Assembly (NCBI GenBank): GCA_036454645.1
Contig: JAZHSQ010000003.1
Location: 1-64,000, forward strand
Direction: 5' to 3'
DNA length: 64,000 bases
DNA from: Olsenella_K sp036454645
GTDB lineage: Bacteria > Actinomycetota > Coriobacteriia > Coriobacteriales > Atopobiaceae
The stretch's first letter is position 1, and every line of letters begins with the position of its first letter. Below, one piece after another: positions 40,426-49,254 of this stretch. Both the position numbers and the translations under genes were made by a program. A model generated the notes under the pieces. That model made no database searches, was not told the DNA's origin, and saw only the letters and a program-made list of their open reading frames with translations.

Positions 40426-43058
40426 CGCTCGTCACCTCCCTCCGCGGGCCCGCCCTCGTCGTAGCGGTAGGCGACCGTGGCGCCGGGGGTCGCGGGCCCG
40501 CCGTCCGCGGCGTCGCCCTCGCGCTCGGCGAGCTCCCGGCCGAGGAGGGCGAAGACCTCGTCGGTGGTGAGGTTGGCCACGGCCATGCGCCTCTCGAGCG
40601 AGTCGTGGAGGTACTCGGTCACGATCAGCAGCGCGCACAGGGCCACGATCGTGGTGATCCAGAGCACGAAGAGCGGCAGCTTGGCGGGCCGCGGCGAGAC
40701 GAACATCGCCACCGCGAGGCCGATCGGCAGCGCGAGGAGGCCGACGAAGCCGCGCCGCTGGATCTGGGGGTAGCGGCGGCCGAAGCGCTCGAGCGAGCGG
40801 GCGAGGCGCCGGCGGTACTCCTCGGAGTGCATGAGGGTGCGGGCGAACAGGGCGAGGCGGTAGTGCTCGACCTCGGTGCCGTAGCGCTCGCAGATCATGA
40901 GGTCGGTGTCGGCCAGGCGGCGGTCGAAGAGGACGTTCACGTTGATGAGGGGGCGCCTGAGGGCGACCCCGACGACCAGCGCCGGCACGAGGAAGAGGAG
41001 CAGCATGAGGAGGTTGGTCGCGAAGTAGGAGCCGTACGCGCCGGCGACGGCCTCGCGCATGGCGTCGATGCCGTAGGTGAAGGGCAGCCACGGGTGGATG
41101 GCCTGGAAGAAGCCGGGCATCATCTCGATGGGGTAGGTGCCCGCCGAGCCGGGGATCTGCAGGATGACGAGGAGGACGCAGAGCGCCTTGCCCACGTGCT
41201 TGAACGCGACCGAGAAGGCGTAGATCAGGTTCACGTAGACGAAGGACTCGACGAGCCCCGCGAGCACGAAGAGCGCCGGGCTCACGCACTGGATGCCGAG
41301 GGCCAGGTCGCCCAGGCAGCAGATGAGCCCCTGCAGCTCGCCGAGGGCGACGAAGAGCAGCCAGCGGCCGAAGTAGCCCTGCCACGGCTTGAAGCGCCCC
41401 ACGCCCTCGCCGTCGACCTCCACCTTGTAGATGGCGACCAGCACGAAGCCGCCCACCCACAGCGCGAGGTTGGTGTAGAAGGGCGCCACGCCGGAGCCGT
41501 AGTTGGCGACGGGGAAGACGGGCCGCTCGTCGATCGTGACGGGGGAGGACATGAACGCGGCGACGGCGGAGGCGTCCGTCCGGCCGAGCTCGTCGATCCT
41601 CGCGAGGGCCTCGGAGGACTGGACGGCCGCCACGTCGGTCGCGACGCCGTCGAGCGCCTCGCGGACGCTCGCGAGCTCGTCCTGGGTGAGGCCGAGCGCC
41701 TCGTCGGCGTCGGCGAGCGTGCCGTCGAGCTGCGCGAGGACCGCCTCGGCCTGCTCGATGGTGGGGCGCACGCCCCCGAGGCCGCCCGCGAGGCCGCCCG
41801 CCGCCGAGGAGAGGGAGTCGAGCGCCCCGTCGAGCGCGGGCAGGGCGGTGGAGGTCAGCGCGACCTGGGCGTCGAGCACGGAGGAGGACGTGGTGCCGAC
41901 GGCGCCGTCGATGGTGGAGGAGAGGCCCGAGACCGCGGCGGCGTCCGCCTTGAGGCCGTCGGAGGCCGTCTGGAGGCTCGCCACGAGCCGCTCGTCGGCC
42001 TCCTGCCGGCCCCTGAGCTCCTCGAGCAGGGCGTCCCACCTCGGTCGCAGCGACTCGCCCACGGAGGGCGTGATCTCGTCGAGCTGGTCGAGAAGGGCCT
42101 TGTTCTCCTCGTTCAGTCCGCGCGCCTGCGCGAGGTAGCCGTCGACGGTGGACTGGGCCGCGGCCACGCGGCCGGAGACGGTGCCGATGGCGGCGTTGGT
42201 CCTGCCGGAGACCCCCGTCGCCAGCGACGACGCCTCGGCGAGGGTGGTCGAGAGGCTCCGCGCGAGCCCCGCCCTGCCGCTCCGGGCGCTCGCGAGCTCG
42301 TCGGTCGCCTCGGCGAGGGTGGTGCTGGCGCCGTCGGCGGCCCCGGCGAGGGAGTCGAGGGTTCCCGCCGCCGAGGACGCGGTGGTGCGCGCCGAGGAGA
42401 TGGTCTCCCGCGCGCCCGCGATCTTCTCCTCGAGGTCGGAGAGGGTGCCTGACGCCTCGCGCAGGCGGCTCCCCGCCCCCTCCGCGGCCTCGTTCGCGCT
42501 GGCGCTGACCTGGTCGCCGGCGCCCTGCATCTTCTCGATCACGACCTTGCTCGCCGTGGCGACGAAGGTCTCGTCGATCTTGGACTCGATCGTGTTGGCG
42601 CCCGTGTCGGTGACCTTGGGGGCGATGGGGTTGAGCTTCTCGTTTACGTAATAGGTGACCTTCGGCGAGGAGACGTCGCCCGAAAGCACGCCGGAGAGCT
42701 CCTGGGTGAAGGTCTCGGGGAGTACGATGGCGGCGAAGTAGCGGCCCGAGGTCACGCCGTCGACCGCCTCGCTCTCGTCCACGAACTGCCAGTCGAGCTG
42801 GTCGTTCTCGCCGAGCTCCTGGACGACCATGTCGCCGGCGTCCACGAAGCCCATCCCGGCGACCTCGGCGCCCCGGTCGTTGTTGGCCACGGCTACCGAG
42901 ACGCCCTGGGTGTTCTTGTAGGGGTCCCAGTTGGCGAGGACGTTGAGCCAGGCGTAGAGCGACGGGATGACGCAGACGCCGAGGGTGACGACGACGGCCA
43001 CCGGGTTCCTGAGGATGCGCCTGAGGTCGCGCCTGAAGATCTGGAGTGCCTTTTCCAC
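40422..43058 (-). CDS. YhgE/Pip-family membrane protein (first of a pair)
   Basis: An 878-residue protein with the same plan as its downstream neighbour: IPSLYAWLNVLANWDPYKNTQGVSVAVANNDRG near the N-terminus, a long alanine- and serine-rich coiled-coil region, and a C-terminal bundle of membrane helices. An extra soluble tail of about 150 residues follows, with two more helices. GTG 43058 was chosen because GGAG lies just before it and it fits the family start; the open frame runs further upstream without similarity. The ATGA overlap with the next gene indicates coupled synthesis, so the two may form a heteromeric complex. The repetitive Ala/Ser/Glu stretch should not be mistaken for low-quality sequence. 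Confidence 0.9.
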   Translation of the reverse strand: MEKALQIFRRDLRRILRNPVAVVVTLGVCVIPSLYAWLNVLANWDPYKNTQGVSVAVANNDRGAEVAGMGFVDAGDMVVQELGENDQLDWQFVDESEAVDGVTSGRYFAAIVLPETFTQELSGVLSGDVSSPKVTYYVNEKLNPIAPKVTDTGANTIESKIDETFVATASKVVIEKMQGAGDQVSASANEAAEGAGSRLREASGTLSDLEEKIAGARETISSARTTASSAAGTLDSLAGAADGASTTLAEATDELASARSGRAGLARSLSTTLAEASSLATGVSGRTNAAIGTVSGRVAAAQSTVDGYLAQARGLNEENKALLDQLDEITPSVGESLRPRWDALLEELRGRQEADERLVASLQTASDGLKADAAAVSGLSSTIDGAVGTTSSSVLDAQVALTSTALPALDGALDSLSSAAGGLAGGLGGVRPTIEQAEAVLAQLDGTLADADEALGLTQDELASVREALDGVATDVAAVQSSEALARIDELGRTDASAVAAFMSSPVTIDERPVFPVANYGSGVAPFYTNLALWVGGFVLVAIYKVEVDGEGVGRFKPWQGYFGRWLLFVALGELQGLICCLGDLALGIQCVSPALFVLAGLVESFVYVNLIYAFSVAFKHVGKALCVLLVILQIPGSAGTYPIEMMPGFFQAIHPWLPFTYGIDAMREAVAGAYGSYFATNLLMLLLFLVPALVVGVALRRPLINVNVLFDRRLADTDLMICERYGTEVEHYRLALFARTLMHSEEYRRRLARSLERFGRRYPQIQRRGFVGLLALPIGLAVAMFVSPRPAKLPLFVLWITTIVALCALLIVTEYLHDSLERRMAVANLTTDEVFALLGRELAEREGDAADGGPATPGATVAYRYDEGGPAEGGDER

Positions 43059-43253
43059 GGGGTTCTCCTGGGTCCGGGGATTGGGTGGGGGCGGCGTGCC
43101 CTGACGGGCGGCGGCCGCGCCGGGGCGCGTCGCCTGGCGCCCTCGGTCCGGCGTCGCGTGACGTGAACTCCTTGTGTGCGCGCGGGACCCTCCTACTTTA
43201 CCCCAGGTGCCTGTGGATAATGCAGGGTACGAATTCGGGAGAAAGCGGTCTTC

Positions 43254-44264
43254 ATGCGAAGCCTCCGGGACGCCGTGGACCGGCGCTACCTCAAGGTCGC
43301 CGCCTACGGCGTCTGCGCGGCCCTCCTCACCCTGCTCGCCGGCCTGCTGCTCTACCACTCCGGCGCCTTCTGGAGGGTCCTGCTCGACGTCGTCGGCTCG
43401 ATCATGCGGCCGCTGTGCCTCGGCCTGCTCGTCGCCTACCTCCTGAGCCCCGTGGTGGGCATGGTCGAGCGGCACCTGCCCTTCAGGAGCAGGGCGGTGA
43501 GGCGCGACCTCGCCGTGGCCCTCACCGTCGTCATGGTGCTCGCGGTGGTGGTCGTGCTCATGTTCGCCACCCTGAGCGCGCTCCTGAGGCAGATCCAGGA
43601 GGTGCGCCTGGAGGACCTCAACTACGTCTACACCGAGCTGACCAGCCGCTACCGGGACTTCGCGGACATGGCGGTCGAGCAGCTCGCCAAGGCCGGCATC
43701 TCGCTGGACAGCGTCACGTCGCGCGTCGCCAGGCGCATGGCGGGGGAGGCCCAGGAGGTCTTCTCCGGCTACCTGCGCGGGCAGTTCCTCGACGCCGTCC
43801 TGGTGGGCATCGAGGCGAGCGTCGCCCTCACCGTGGCGGGCGTGCCCTACGGCGCCATGATCGGCATCCTCACCGGCCTGGGCAACCTGATCCCCTACCT
43901 CACGGGCTTCGTGGGCTACGGCACGCTGGCCGTCTCGTGCCTCGCCGCGGGCGACCTGCACAGGCTCGTGGTGGGCGGCGTGCTGCTCGCCGTCATCCTC
44001 GTCGTCGACTCCAACGTCGTGAACCCCAAGCTCCTGGGCACGACCGTCAAGGTGCACCCGCTGCTGGTCATCGCCTCCCTGATCGCGGGCGGCACGATCG
44101 GTGGCGTCCTCGGCATGCTCGTGGCCGTCCCCGTTGGCGCCTTCGTGAAGCTGCAGTTCGACCACTACCTCGATGCGCGCGCCGCCCGGGCGGCACGGCA
44201 GGCGGGCTCCGGCGAGGCCGTCGCCGCGCCCGACTGCGCCGAGCCCGGTTCGACGGAGGCGTAG
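43254..44264 (+). CDS. AI-2E-family transporter
   Basis: A 336-residue membrane protein of the AI-2E family (also called TqsA/PerM-like) with about seven to eight helices and a soluble insert after the second pair (RQIQEVRLEDLNYVYTELTSRYRDF). The C-terminal block IPYLTGFVGYGTLAV, followed by VDSNVVNPKLLGTTVKVHPLLVI, is typical. Some members export autoinducer-2, others are Na+(Li+)/H+ antiporters, so the substrate stays open. ATG 43254 gives the usual length. It is divergent from the YhgE/Pip pair. Confidence 0.9.
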   Translation: MRSLRDAVDRRYLKVAAYGVCAALLTLLAGLLLYHSGAFWRVLLDVVGSIMRPLCLGLLVAYLLSPVVGMVERHLPFRSRAVRRDLAVALTVVMVLAVVVVLMFATLSALLRQIQEVRLEDLNYVYTELTSRYRDFADMAVEQLAKAGISLDSVTSRVARRMAGEAQEVFSGYLRGQFLDAVLVGIEASVALTVAGVPYGAMIGILTGLGNLIPYLTGFVGYGTLAVSCLAAGDLHRLVVGGVLLAVILVVDSNVVNPKLLGTTVKVHPLLVIASLIAGGTIGGVLGMLVAVPVGAFVKLQFDHYLDARAARAARQAGSGEAVAAPDCAEPGSTEA

Positions 44265-44435
44265 GGCGCCGGCCGGCGGGAGCCCGGGGCGCAAGCCGGC
44301 CCGGGGCCTCGGGCCGGCGGGCTTGCGCGCCCCGCGCGCCCGCGCACGTTACAGCGTGTTGACGGCTTCCGCACGACGGGGCCCGAGGGCCTAAGGTTCT
44401 TCTCGACCACCCTCCCCGTCCACCCAGGAGGCCCC

Positions 44436-45623
44436 ATGACGGCCGACAAGAGCATCCGCCCGCAAGAGCCCTGCCCGGGGCGCGCCCCCTTCAGGCTCCC
44501 CGCCTACCACGAGCCCGACTTCTCGGCGCCCGCGCTCGCGTCGGCGCCCGACGCGCGCCTCGCCGTGGTCGAGCAGGACGGCGTGGCCCCCGAGGGCTTC
44601 CACAGCACGTCGATGTACCCCGAGTACGTGAAGCTGCACGGGAGCTGGCACCTTGTTGCCGAGACGCGCATGGACGCCTCCGTGATCGTGCGCGAGGGCC
44701 CGGACGGGGCGCCCTCCTTCGACGTCGAGGCCAACCGCGCGCTCCGGAGGGGCGACAGGATCGTGCTCGGCCGCAGCGAGGACGGCAGCGAGGGCGTGCT
44801 CGTGCACACGCACGGCTTCGACGAGGAGGGCGGCGCGCGCGACGCCGGCGGCGGCGAGTTCGTCTTCCGCCAGGGCAGGAGCCGCGAGACCTCCTTCGCG
44901 CGCGACTACGACAGGCTGATCGCGCTTTTGCGCCACGAGCGCGAGCACGGCAACGTCCTGTGGGTGATGGGCCCCGCCTTCGCCTTCGACTACGACGCGC
45001 GCCGCTTCATGCAGGCCATGATCGAGGCCGGCTACGTGGACGGGGTGCTCGCGGGCAACGCGCTGGCCACCCACGACCTGGAGGCCGCCCACCTGCACAC
45101 GGCGCTCGGCCAGGACATCTACACGCAGCGCTGCATGCCGAGCGGCCACCACAACCACCTCGACGTGATCAACCGCGTGCGCCGCTGCGGCTCGATCGCC
45201 GCGTTCGTCGACGAGTACCACGTGGACAACGGCATCATGTACCAGCTGGAGAAGTCGCACGTTCCCTACGTCCTGGCCGGCTCCATCCGCGACGACGGCC
45301 CGCTGCCCGAGGTAGTGGGCAACGTGTACGAGGCGCAGGACCGCATGCGCGAGCTCGTGCGCAGCGCCACGACCGTCATCTGCCTCGCGACGATGCTGCA
45401 CACCATCGCGACGGGCAACCTCACCCCCTCGTTCCGCGTGACGGAGGACGGTACCGTCCGCCCGCTCTACCTCTACGCGGTCGACGCCGCGGAGTTCGTG
45501 GTCAACAAGCTGCAGGACAGAGGGTCGCTCTCCGCGACGGCCATCGTCACCAACGTGCAGGACTTCATCACCATCGTGGCGAAGGGCCTGGGCGTCGTGC
45601 CGACGGCGGGCCCCTGGGGCTAG
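44436..45623 (+). CDS. TIGR00300-family (LOR/SDH-type domain) enzyme
   Basis: A 395-residue cytosolic protein of the TIGR00300 family. The N-terminal half holds the LOR/SDH bifunctional-enzyme conserved domain (LAVVEQDGVAPEGFHSTS, then the HTHGFDEE region), and the C-terminal half binds a nucleotide (GNVLWVMGPAFAFD, NALATHDLE, ATMLHTIATGNLTPSFR). A related methanogen protein has been reported as an alternative ornithine cyclodeaminase. If so here, it would make proline from ornithine, a route useful to a Stickland-type fermenter. That assignment is inference from family. Start ATG 44436 has GGAGG upstream. A GNAT gene follows two bases later. Confidence 0.75.
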   Translation: MTADKSIRPQEPCPGRAPFRLPAYHEPDFSAPALASAPDARLAVVEQDGVAPEGFHSTSMYPEYVKLHGSWHLVAETRMDASVIVREGPDGAPSFDVEANRALRRGDRIVLGRSEDGSEGVLVHTHGFDEEGGARDAGGGEFVFRQGRSRETSFARDYDRLIALLRHEREHGNVLWVMGPAFAFDYDARRFMQAMIEAGYVDGVLAGNALATHDLEAAHLHTALGQDIYTQRCMPSGHHNHLDVINRVRRCGSIAAFVDEYHVDNGIMYQLEKSHVPYVLAGSIRDDGPLPEVVGNVYEAQDRMRELVRSATTVICLATMLHTIATGNLTPSFRVTEDGTVRPLYLYAVDAAEFVVNKLQDRGSLSATAIVTNVQDFITIVAKGLGVVPTAGPWG

Positions 45624-45625
45624 CC

Positions 45626-46186
45626 ATGGGGCAGGCGAAGCGAGAAGGGCTCCTGATCAGGGAGGCCACGCCCGAGGACGCGCCCGCGCTCCTCGCCATC
45701 TACGCGCCCTACGTGCGCGAGACGGCCATCTCCTTCGAGCTCGTGCCGCCCTCGGAGGAGGAGTTCCGCCGGAGGATCGCCTCGACGCTCGAGCGCTACC
45801 CCTACCTCGTGGCCGAGCGCGCGCCCGAGCCGGGGGGCGCGCCGGTGCCCGTGGGCTACGCCTACGTCGGCCCCTTCCACGAGCGCGAGGCCTACCGCAC
45901 GAGCGCCGAGACCTCGATCTACGTCGCCGCGGACGAGCGCGGCCACGGCGTGGGCCGCGCGCTCTATGACGAGCTCGAGCGCCGCTGCGCCGCGGCGGGC
46001 ATCTGCAACCTCTACGCCTGCGTCGCCTACGCGAGCGCGCCCGACGCCCACCTCACCAACGCGAGCGCGGCCTTCCACGAGGCGCTCGGCTACCGCCTCG
46101 TCGGCAGGTTCGAGAAGTGCGCGCGCAAGTTCGGCACCTGGTACGACATGGTCTACCTCGAGAAGTTCGTCGCGCCCCACGAGTAG
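45626..46186 (+). CDS. GNAT-family N-acetyltransferase (phosphinothricin-type)
   Basis: A 186-residue acetyltransferase. REATPEDAPALLAIYAPYV and SFELVPPSEEEFRRRI at the N-terminus, the acetyl-CoA loop DERGHGVGRALYDELERRC, and NASAAFHEALGYRLVGRFEKCARKFGTWYDMVYLEK at the C-terminus match the PAT/YncA-like group. These enzymes acetylate amino groups of small molecules such as phosphinothricin or methionine analogues. It begins two bases after the preceding stop, so the two genes form an operon. The natural substrate is unknown. Confidence 0.9.
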   Translation: MGQAKREGLLIREATPEDAPALLAIYAPYVRETAISFELVPPSEEEFRRRIASTLERYPYLVAERAPEPGGAPVPVGYAYVGPFHEREAYRTSAETSIYVAADERGHGVGRALYDELERRCAAAGICNLYACVAYASAPDAHLTNASAAFHEALGYRLVGRFEKCARKFGTWYDMVYLEKFVAPHE

Positions 46187-46466
46187 GGCGCACCCGCGCC
46201 CGGGCCGCACGACCTTCTCGCCTGCCGTTCGCCACGAGAAGCTCGCCGTCCGCGATTCGGTACTTTACATCTGTGATAACCGAACATTTCGTATCAGTTT
46301 CTTTCTCCGCCGCATGAAGGGTGCCTGAAGTCCCAGTGACTAGGATTTCGGCCGACGCACGTGGAACGTCCGCGTGCGGCGATTGCGCGTTTGGGGGAGA
46401 GGCCCCCTGCGCATGACGCGGCGCCCGCGAGGGGGTCGTCAGAGCCCCGCAGGGGAGGTTAGTAAC
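46187..46466. other. Leader region of the cstA-type gene
   Basis: A 280-nt promoter region. TTCGGT (46256-46261) and ACCGAA (46279-46284) form a spaced dyad around a TGTGATAA, within an AT-rich stretch. The CstA of enterobacteria is controlled by CRP; this site is only a weak candidate for any regulator. Confidence 0.4.
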
Positions 46467-48332
46467 ATGAATGGATTGACAGTCATCGTTATCGCGGCGG
46501 TGGCCCTGGTCATTGGCTACGTGGGCTACGGCCGTTGGCTGGCTGGCTCCTGGGGCGTCGATCGCGACGCGCTGACGCCCGCCGTGCGCATGGAGGACGG
46601 CAAGGACTTCACCCCCGCCTCGCGCTTCTCCGTCTTCGCGCACCAGTTCTCATCCATCTGTGGCGCGGGCCCGGTGACGGGCACCATCGTGGCCATGATG
46701 TTCGGCTGGCTGCCGGTGCTGCTGTGGGTCCTCGTCGGCGGCATCTTCTTCGGCGCCGTGCATGACTTCGGCGCGCTCTACGCCTCGGTCAAGAACAACG
46801 GCAAGTCCCTGGGCCAGCTGATCGAGAAGTACATCGGCAGGACCGGGCGCCGCCTCTTCCTGCTCTTCAGCTTCCTGTTCTGCTGCGTCGTCGTCGCGGC
46901 CTTCACTTCGATGGTGGCCGGCACCTTCGGCGCCACCTACGTGGACGGCGCGCTCGACGCGGGCAAGTCCTACGCCGCCGGCTGCGCGGGCACCATCTCC
47001 ATCCTCTTCACCTTCTTCGCCATCGCCTTCGGCTGGCTCGACCGCAGGTTCCAGCTGGCCGGCGTGCCCAAGTTCGTGCTCGCCGTCCTCATGATCGGCG
47101 TCATGTTCGCGCTCGGCATGAGGTTCCCGCTCTACCTCTCCACCGGCGCCTGGGTCGCCGTCGTGATGCTCTACCTCGTCTTCGCGAGCACCATGCCCAT
47201 CCAGACCCTCAAGCAGCCGCGCGACTTCCTGACCGCCATCATGATGGTCGCCATGATCGCCTGCGCCGTCCTCGGCGTCGTCGTCCTCGGCGCGACCGGC
47301 CGCGCGACCATGAGCGCCCCGATGGTCGCCTCCTCCGAGCAGATGAGCGCGCTCGCCGCCAAGGGCAACTACCTCTTCCCGGTGCTGTTCGTCTCCGTCG
47401 CCTGCGGCGCCCTCTCCGGCTTCCACAGCCTGGTCTCCTCCGGCACCTCCTCCAAGCAGCTCTCCAACGAGGCTGACGCCCTGCCCGTCGGCTACGGCGC
47501 CATGGTCCTCGAGAGCTTCGTCGGCGTGCTCGCCATCGTCGTCGCCGGCATCATGTTCTCCGACATGAACACCGCCGGCACGGGAGCCCTCAACGCCGGC
47601 GTCGCCTCGACTCCGTTCCAGATCTTCGCGGCAGGCGTCGCCCGCGGCATGGAGAGCTTCGGCATCGACAACACCTTCGCCACCGTCTTCATGACCATGA
47701 ACGTCTCCGCCCTGGCGCTGACCTCGCTCGACGCCGTCGCCCGCATCGGCCGCACCTCCTTCCAGGAGTTCTTCTACCGCACCAACGACGCGGCGGAGAG
47801 CAGCGAGAAGCGCTCCGGCGCCCTGGGCGTCGTCACCAACACCTGGGTCGCGACCGCGGCCACCCTCGCCCTCGGTTGGGCCCTCTGCTACGGCGGCTAC
47901 CTCAACATCTGGCCGCTCTTCGGCGCCTCCAACCAGCTGCTCGGCGGCATGACCATGATTACGCTGGCCGTCTTCTGCAAGGCCACCGGCCGCAAGGGCT
48001 GGATGCTCTACGCTCCCGTGGCCTTCCTGCTCGTGTGCACCTTCACCTCTCTGGCCATGAGCATCTGGGGCTGCGTCACGGCGCTCGCCGGCGGGCTCAC
48101 CTTCGCCGTCGTCGCCACCAAGGGCCTCCAGCTCGTCTTCGCCGTGCTGCTCACGGTCCTCGGCGTCATCGTCGCCTACAACTGCCTCAAGGAGCTCGTG
48201 CGCACCGAGGCCGGCTCCATGCCCGACGAGGAGCCCGAGTGGAGCGAGATGGGCCGCGAGCACGTCTCCCAGGCGAGGGTCGACCAGGCCGAGCGCGCCG
48301 CCAAGGCCGGCAAGGCCGCGGTGGGCGCCTAG
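46467..48332 (+). CDS. cstA: CstA-family carbon-starvation transporter
   Basis: A 621-residue membrane protein with about 16-18 helices. The N-terminal block TPASRFSVFAHQFSSICGAGPVTGTIVAMMFGWLP and HDFGALYASVKNNGKS are diagnostic of the CstA (pyruvate/peptide transporter) family. The C-terminus has a cytosolic tail (SMPDEEPEWSEMG). CstA proteins import peptides or pyruvate when carbon is short, which fits an amino-acid-fermenting organism. A good GGGGAGG precedes the ATG. A strong terminator follows at 48370. Confidence 0.93.
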   Translation: MNGLTVIVIAAVALVIGYVGYGRWLAGSWGVDRDALTPAVRMEDGKDFTPASRFSVFAHQFSSICGAGPVTGTIVAMMFGWLPVLLWVLVGGIFFGAVHDFGALYASVKNNGKSLGQLIEKYIGRTGRRLFLLFSFLFCCVVVAAFTSMVAGTFGATYVDGALDAGKSYAAGCAGTISILFTFFAIAFGWLDRRFQLAGVPKFVLAVLMIGVMFALGMRFPLYLSTGAWVAVVMLYLVFASTMPIQTLKQPRDFLTAIMMVAMIACAVLGVVVLGATGRATMSAPMVASSEQMSALAAKGNYLFPVLFVSVACGALSGFHSLVSSGTSSKQLSNEADALPVGYGAMVLESFVGVLAIVVAGIMFSDMNTAGTGALNAGVASTPFQIFAAGVARGMESFGIDNTFATVFMTMNVSALALTSLDAVARIGRTSFQEFFYRTNDAAESSEKRSGALGVVTNTWVATAATLALGWALCYGGYLNIWPLFGASNQLLGGMTMITLAVFCKATGRKGWMLYAPVAFLLVCTFTSLAMSIWGCVTALAGGLTFAVVATKGLQLVFAVLLTVLGVIVAYNCLKELVRTEAGSMPDEEPEWSEMGREHVSQARVDQAERAAKAGKAAVGA

Positions 48333-48369
48333 CCTCGAGCCCTCGGCAGCACCCGCCATCGGATTGTCC

Positions 48370-48411
48370 GGGCCCGTCCGCAGCAAGCCGCTGCGGACGG
48401 GCCCTTCTCTT
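48370..48411 (+). terminator. Terminator after cstA
   Basis: A perfect 15-bp stem (48370-48384 with 48390-48404) and a five-base loop, followed by TTCTCTT. It isolates cstA from the two-component genes. Confidence 0.85.
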
Positions 48412-48444
48412 AAGGAGGTGCCCCGCCCCTTAAGACTTCATAAG
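48409..48444 (+). promoter_or_regulatory. Phased repeats, candidate response-regulator boxes
   Basis: CTTAAG occurs at 48409-48414 and 48429-48434, and the near copy CATAAG at 48439-48444, so the starts are 20 and 10 bases apart. A possible -10 (TAGGAT, 48478-48483) lies about 35 bases downstream. This is the arrangement of an OmpR-type activator site just upstream of its own operon. Confidence 0.55.
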
Positions 48445-48546
48445 GAAGCCGCCGGTCGCCCGCGCGGGGCGCCCGCGTAGGATGTGGTCGAAGGATTCAG
48501 GCAGCGCGGGGCGCCACCCCGCGCGGCCGGCGGGAGGTGAGAGGAC

Positions 48547-49254
48547 ATGGCGGGTTCCAAGATACTGATCATCGAGGACGACCAGGACATCCGCGAGGGC
48601 GTCACGGTCCTTCTCGAGGGCGAGGGCTACGAGGTCTCGGGCGCCGCGGACGGCGCCGAGGGGCTGGCCCTGCTCACGGACGACTGCGACCTCGTCATCC
48701 TCGACGTGATGATGCCCGGCATGTCCGGGATAGACACCTGCAAGGAGATCCGCCGGCGCCAGTCCATGGTGCCGATCCTGTTCCTCTCCGCGAAGACCAA
48801 GGAGTCCGACAAGGCAACGGGCCTGCTCTCCGGCGGCGACGACTACCTCTGCAAGCCCTTCTCCTACACGGAGCTGCTCGCCCGCGTGAAGGCGCTCATC
48901 CGCCGCTACCACCTCTACCAGGGAAAGCCCGACGACGACTTCCGGCCCAAGGACTGCGACGTGGTGAGCGGCGACCTCGAGGTCGGGCTCGAGTCGGGCG
49001 TGGTCAAGCTCGGCGGGACCCCCGTCAGCCTGACCGACACCGAGTTCGGGATCCTGCGCCTGCTCGCCGAGGCGCCCGGCACGATCCACTCCGCCCGCCA
49101 GATCTACGAGACGGTGTGGGGCCTGCCCTACGAGCACTCGGCGAACGCCACGATTATGGTGCACGTCTCGCACCTGCGCAACAAGATCGAGCGCGACCCC
49201 AAGCAGCCCGTCCACGTCAAGACGGTCTGGGGGAGGGGATACCGCTTTGAGTAG
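48547..49254 (+). CDS. OmpR-type response regulator
   Basis: A 235-residue two-domain regulator. The receiver domain has the acidic pair E10-D11/D12, the phosphorylated D53 in LVILDVMMPGMSG, and the lysine in SAKTKE near residue 83. The C-terminal winged helix (from about residue 135) has LTDTEFGILRLLAEAPG and VHVSHLRNKIERDP. It overlaps the kinase gene by eight bases. The pair leads into the dlt operon, so it probably controls envelope D-alanylation in response to cell-surface stress such as cationic peptides or vancomycin-like agents. Confidence 0.93.
   Translation: MAGSKILIIEDDQDIREGVTVLLEGEGYEVSGAADGAEGLALLTDDCDLVILDVMMPGMSGIDTCKEIRRRQSMVPILFLSAKTKESDKATGLLSGGDDYLCKPFSYTELLARVKALIRRYHLYQGKPDDDFRPKDCDVVSGDLEVGLESGVVKLGGTPVSLTDTEFGILRLLAEAPGTIHSARQIYETVWGLPYEHSANATIMVHVSHLRNKIERDPKQPVHVKTVWGRGYRFE

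Noticed and set aside
43059..44294. Upstream extension of the first YhgE/Pip gene to give about 1,290 residues
   Set aside because: The added part is antisense to the AI-2E-family gene and has no similarity to the family; a GTG with a ribosome-binding site at 43058 fits the family start.
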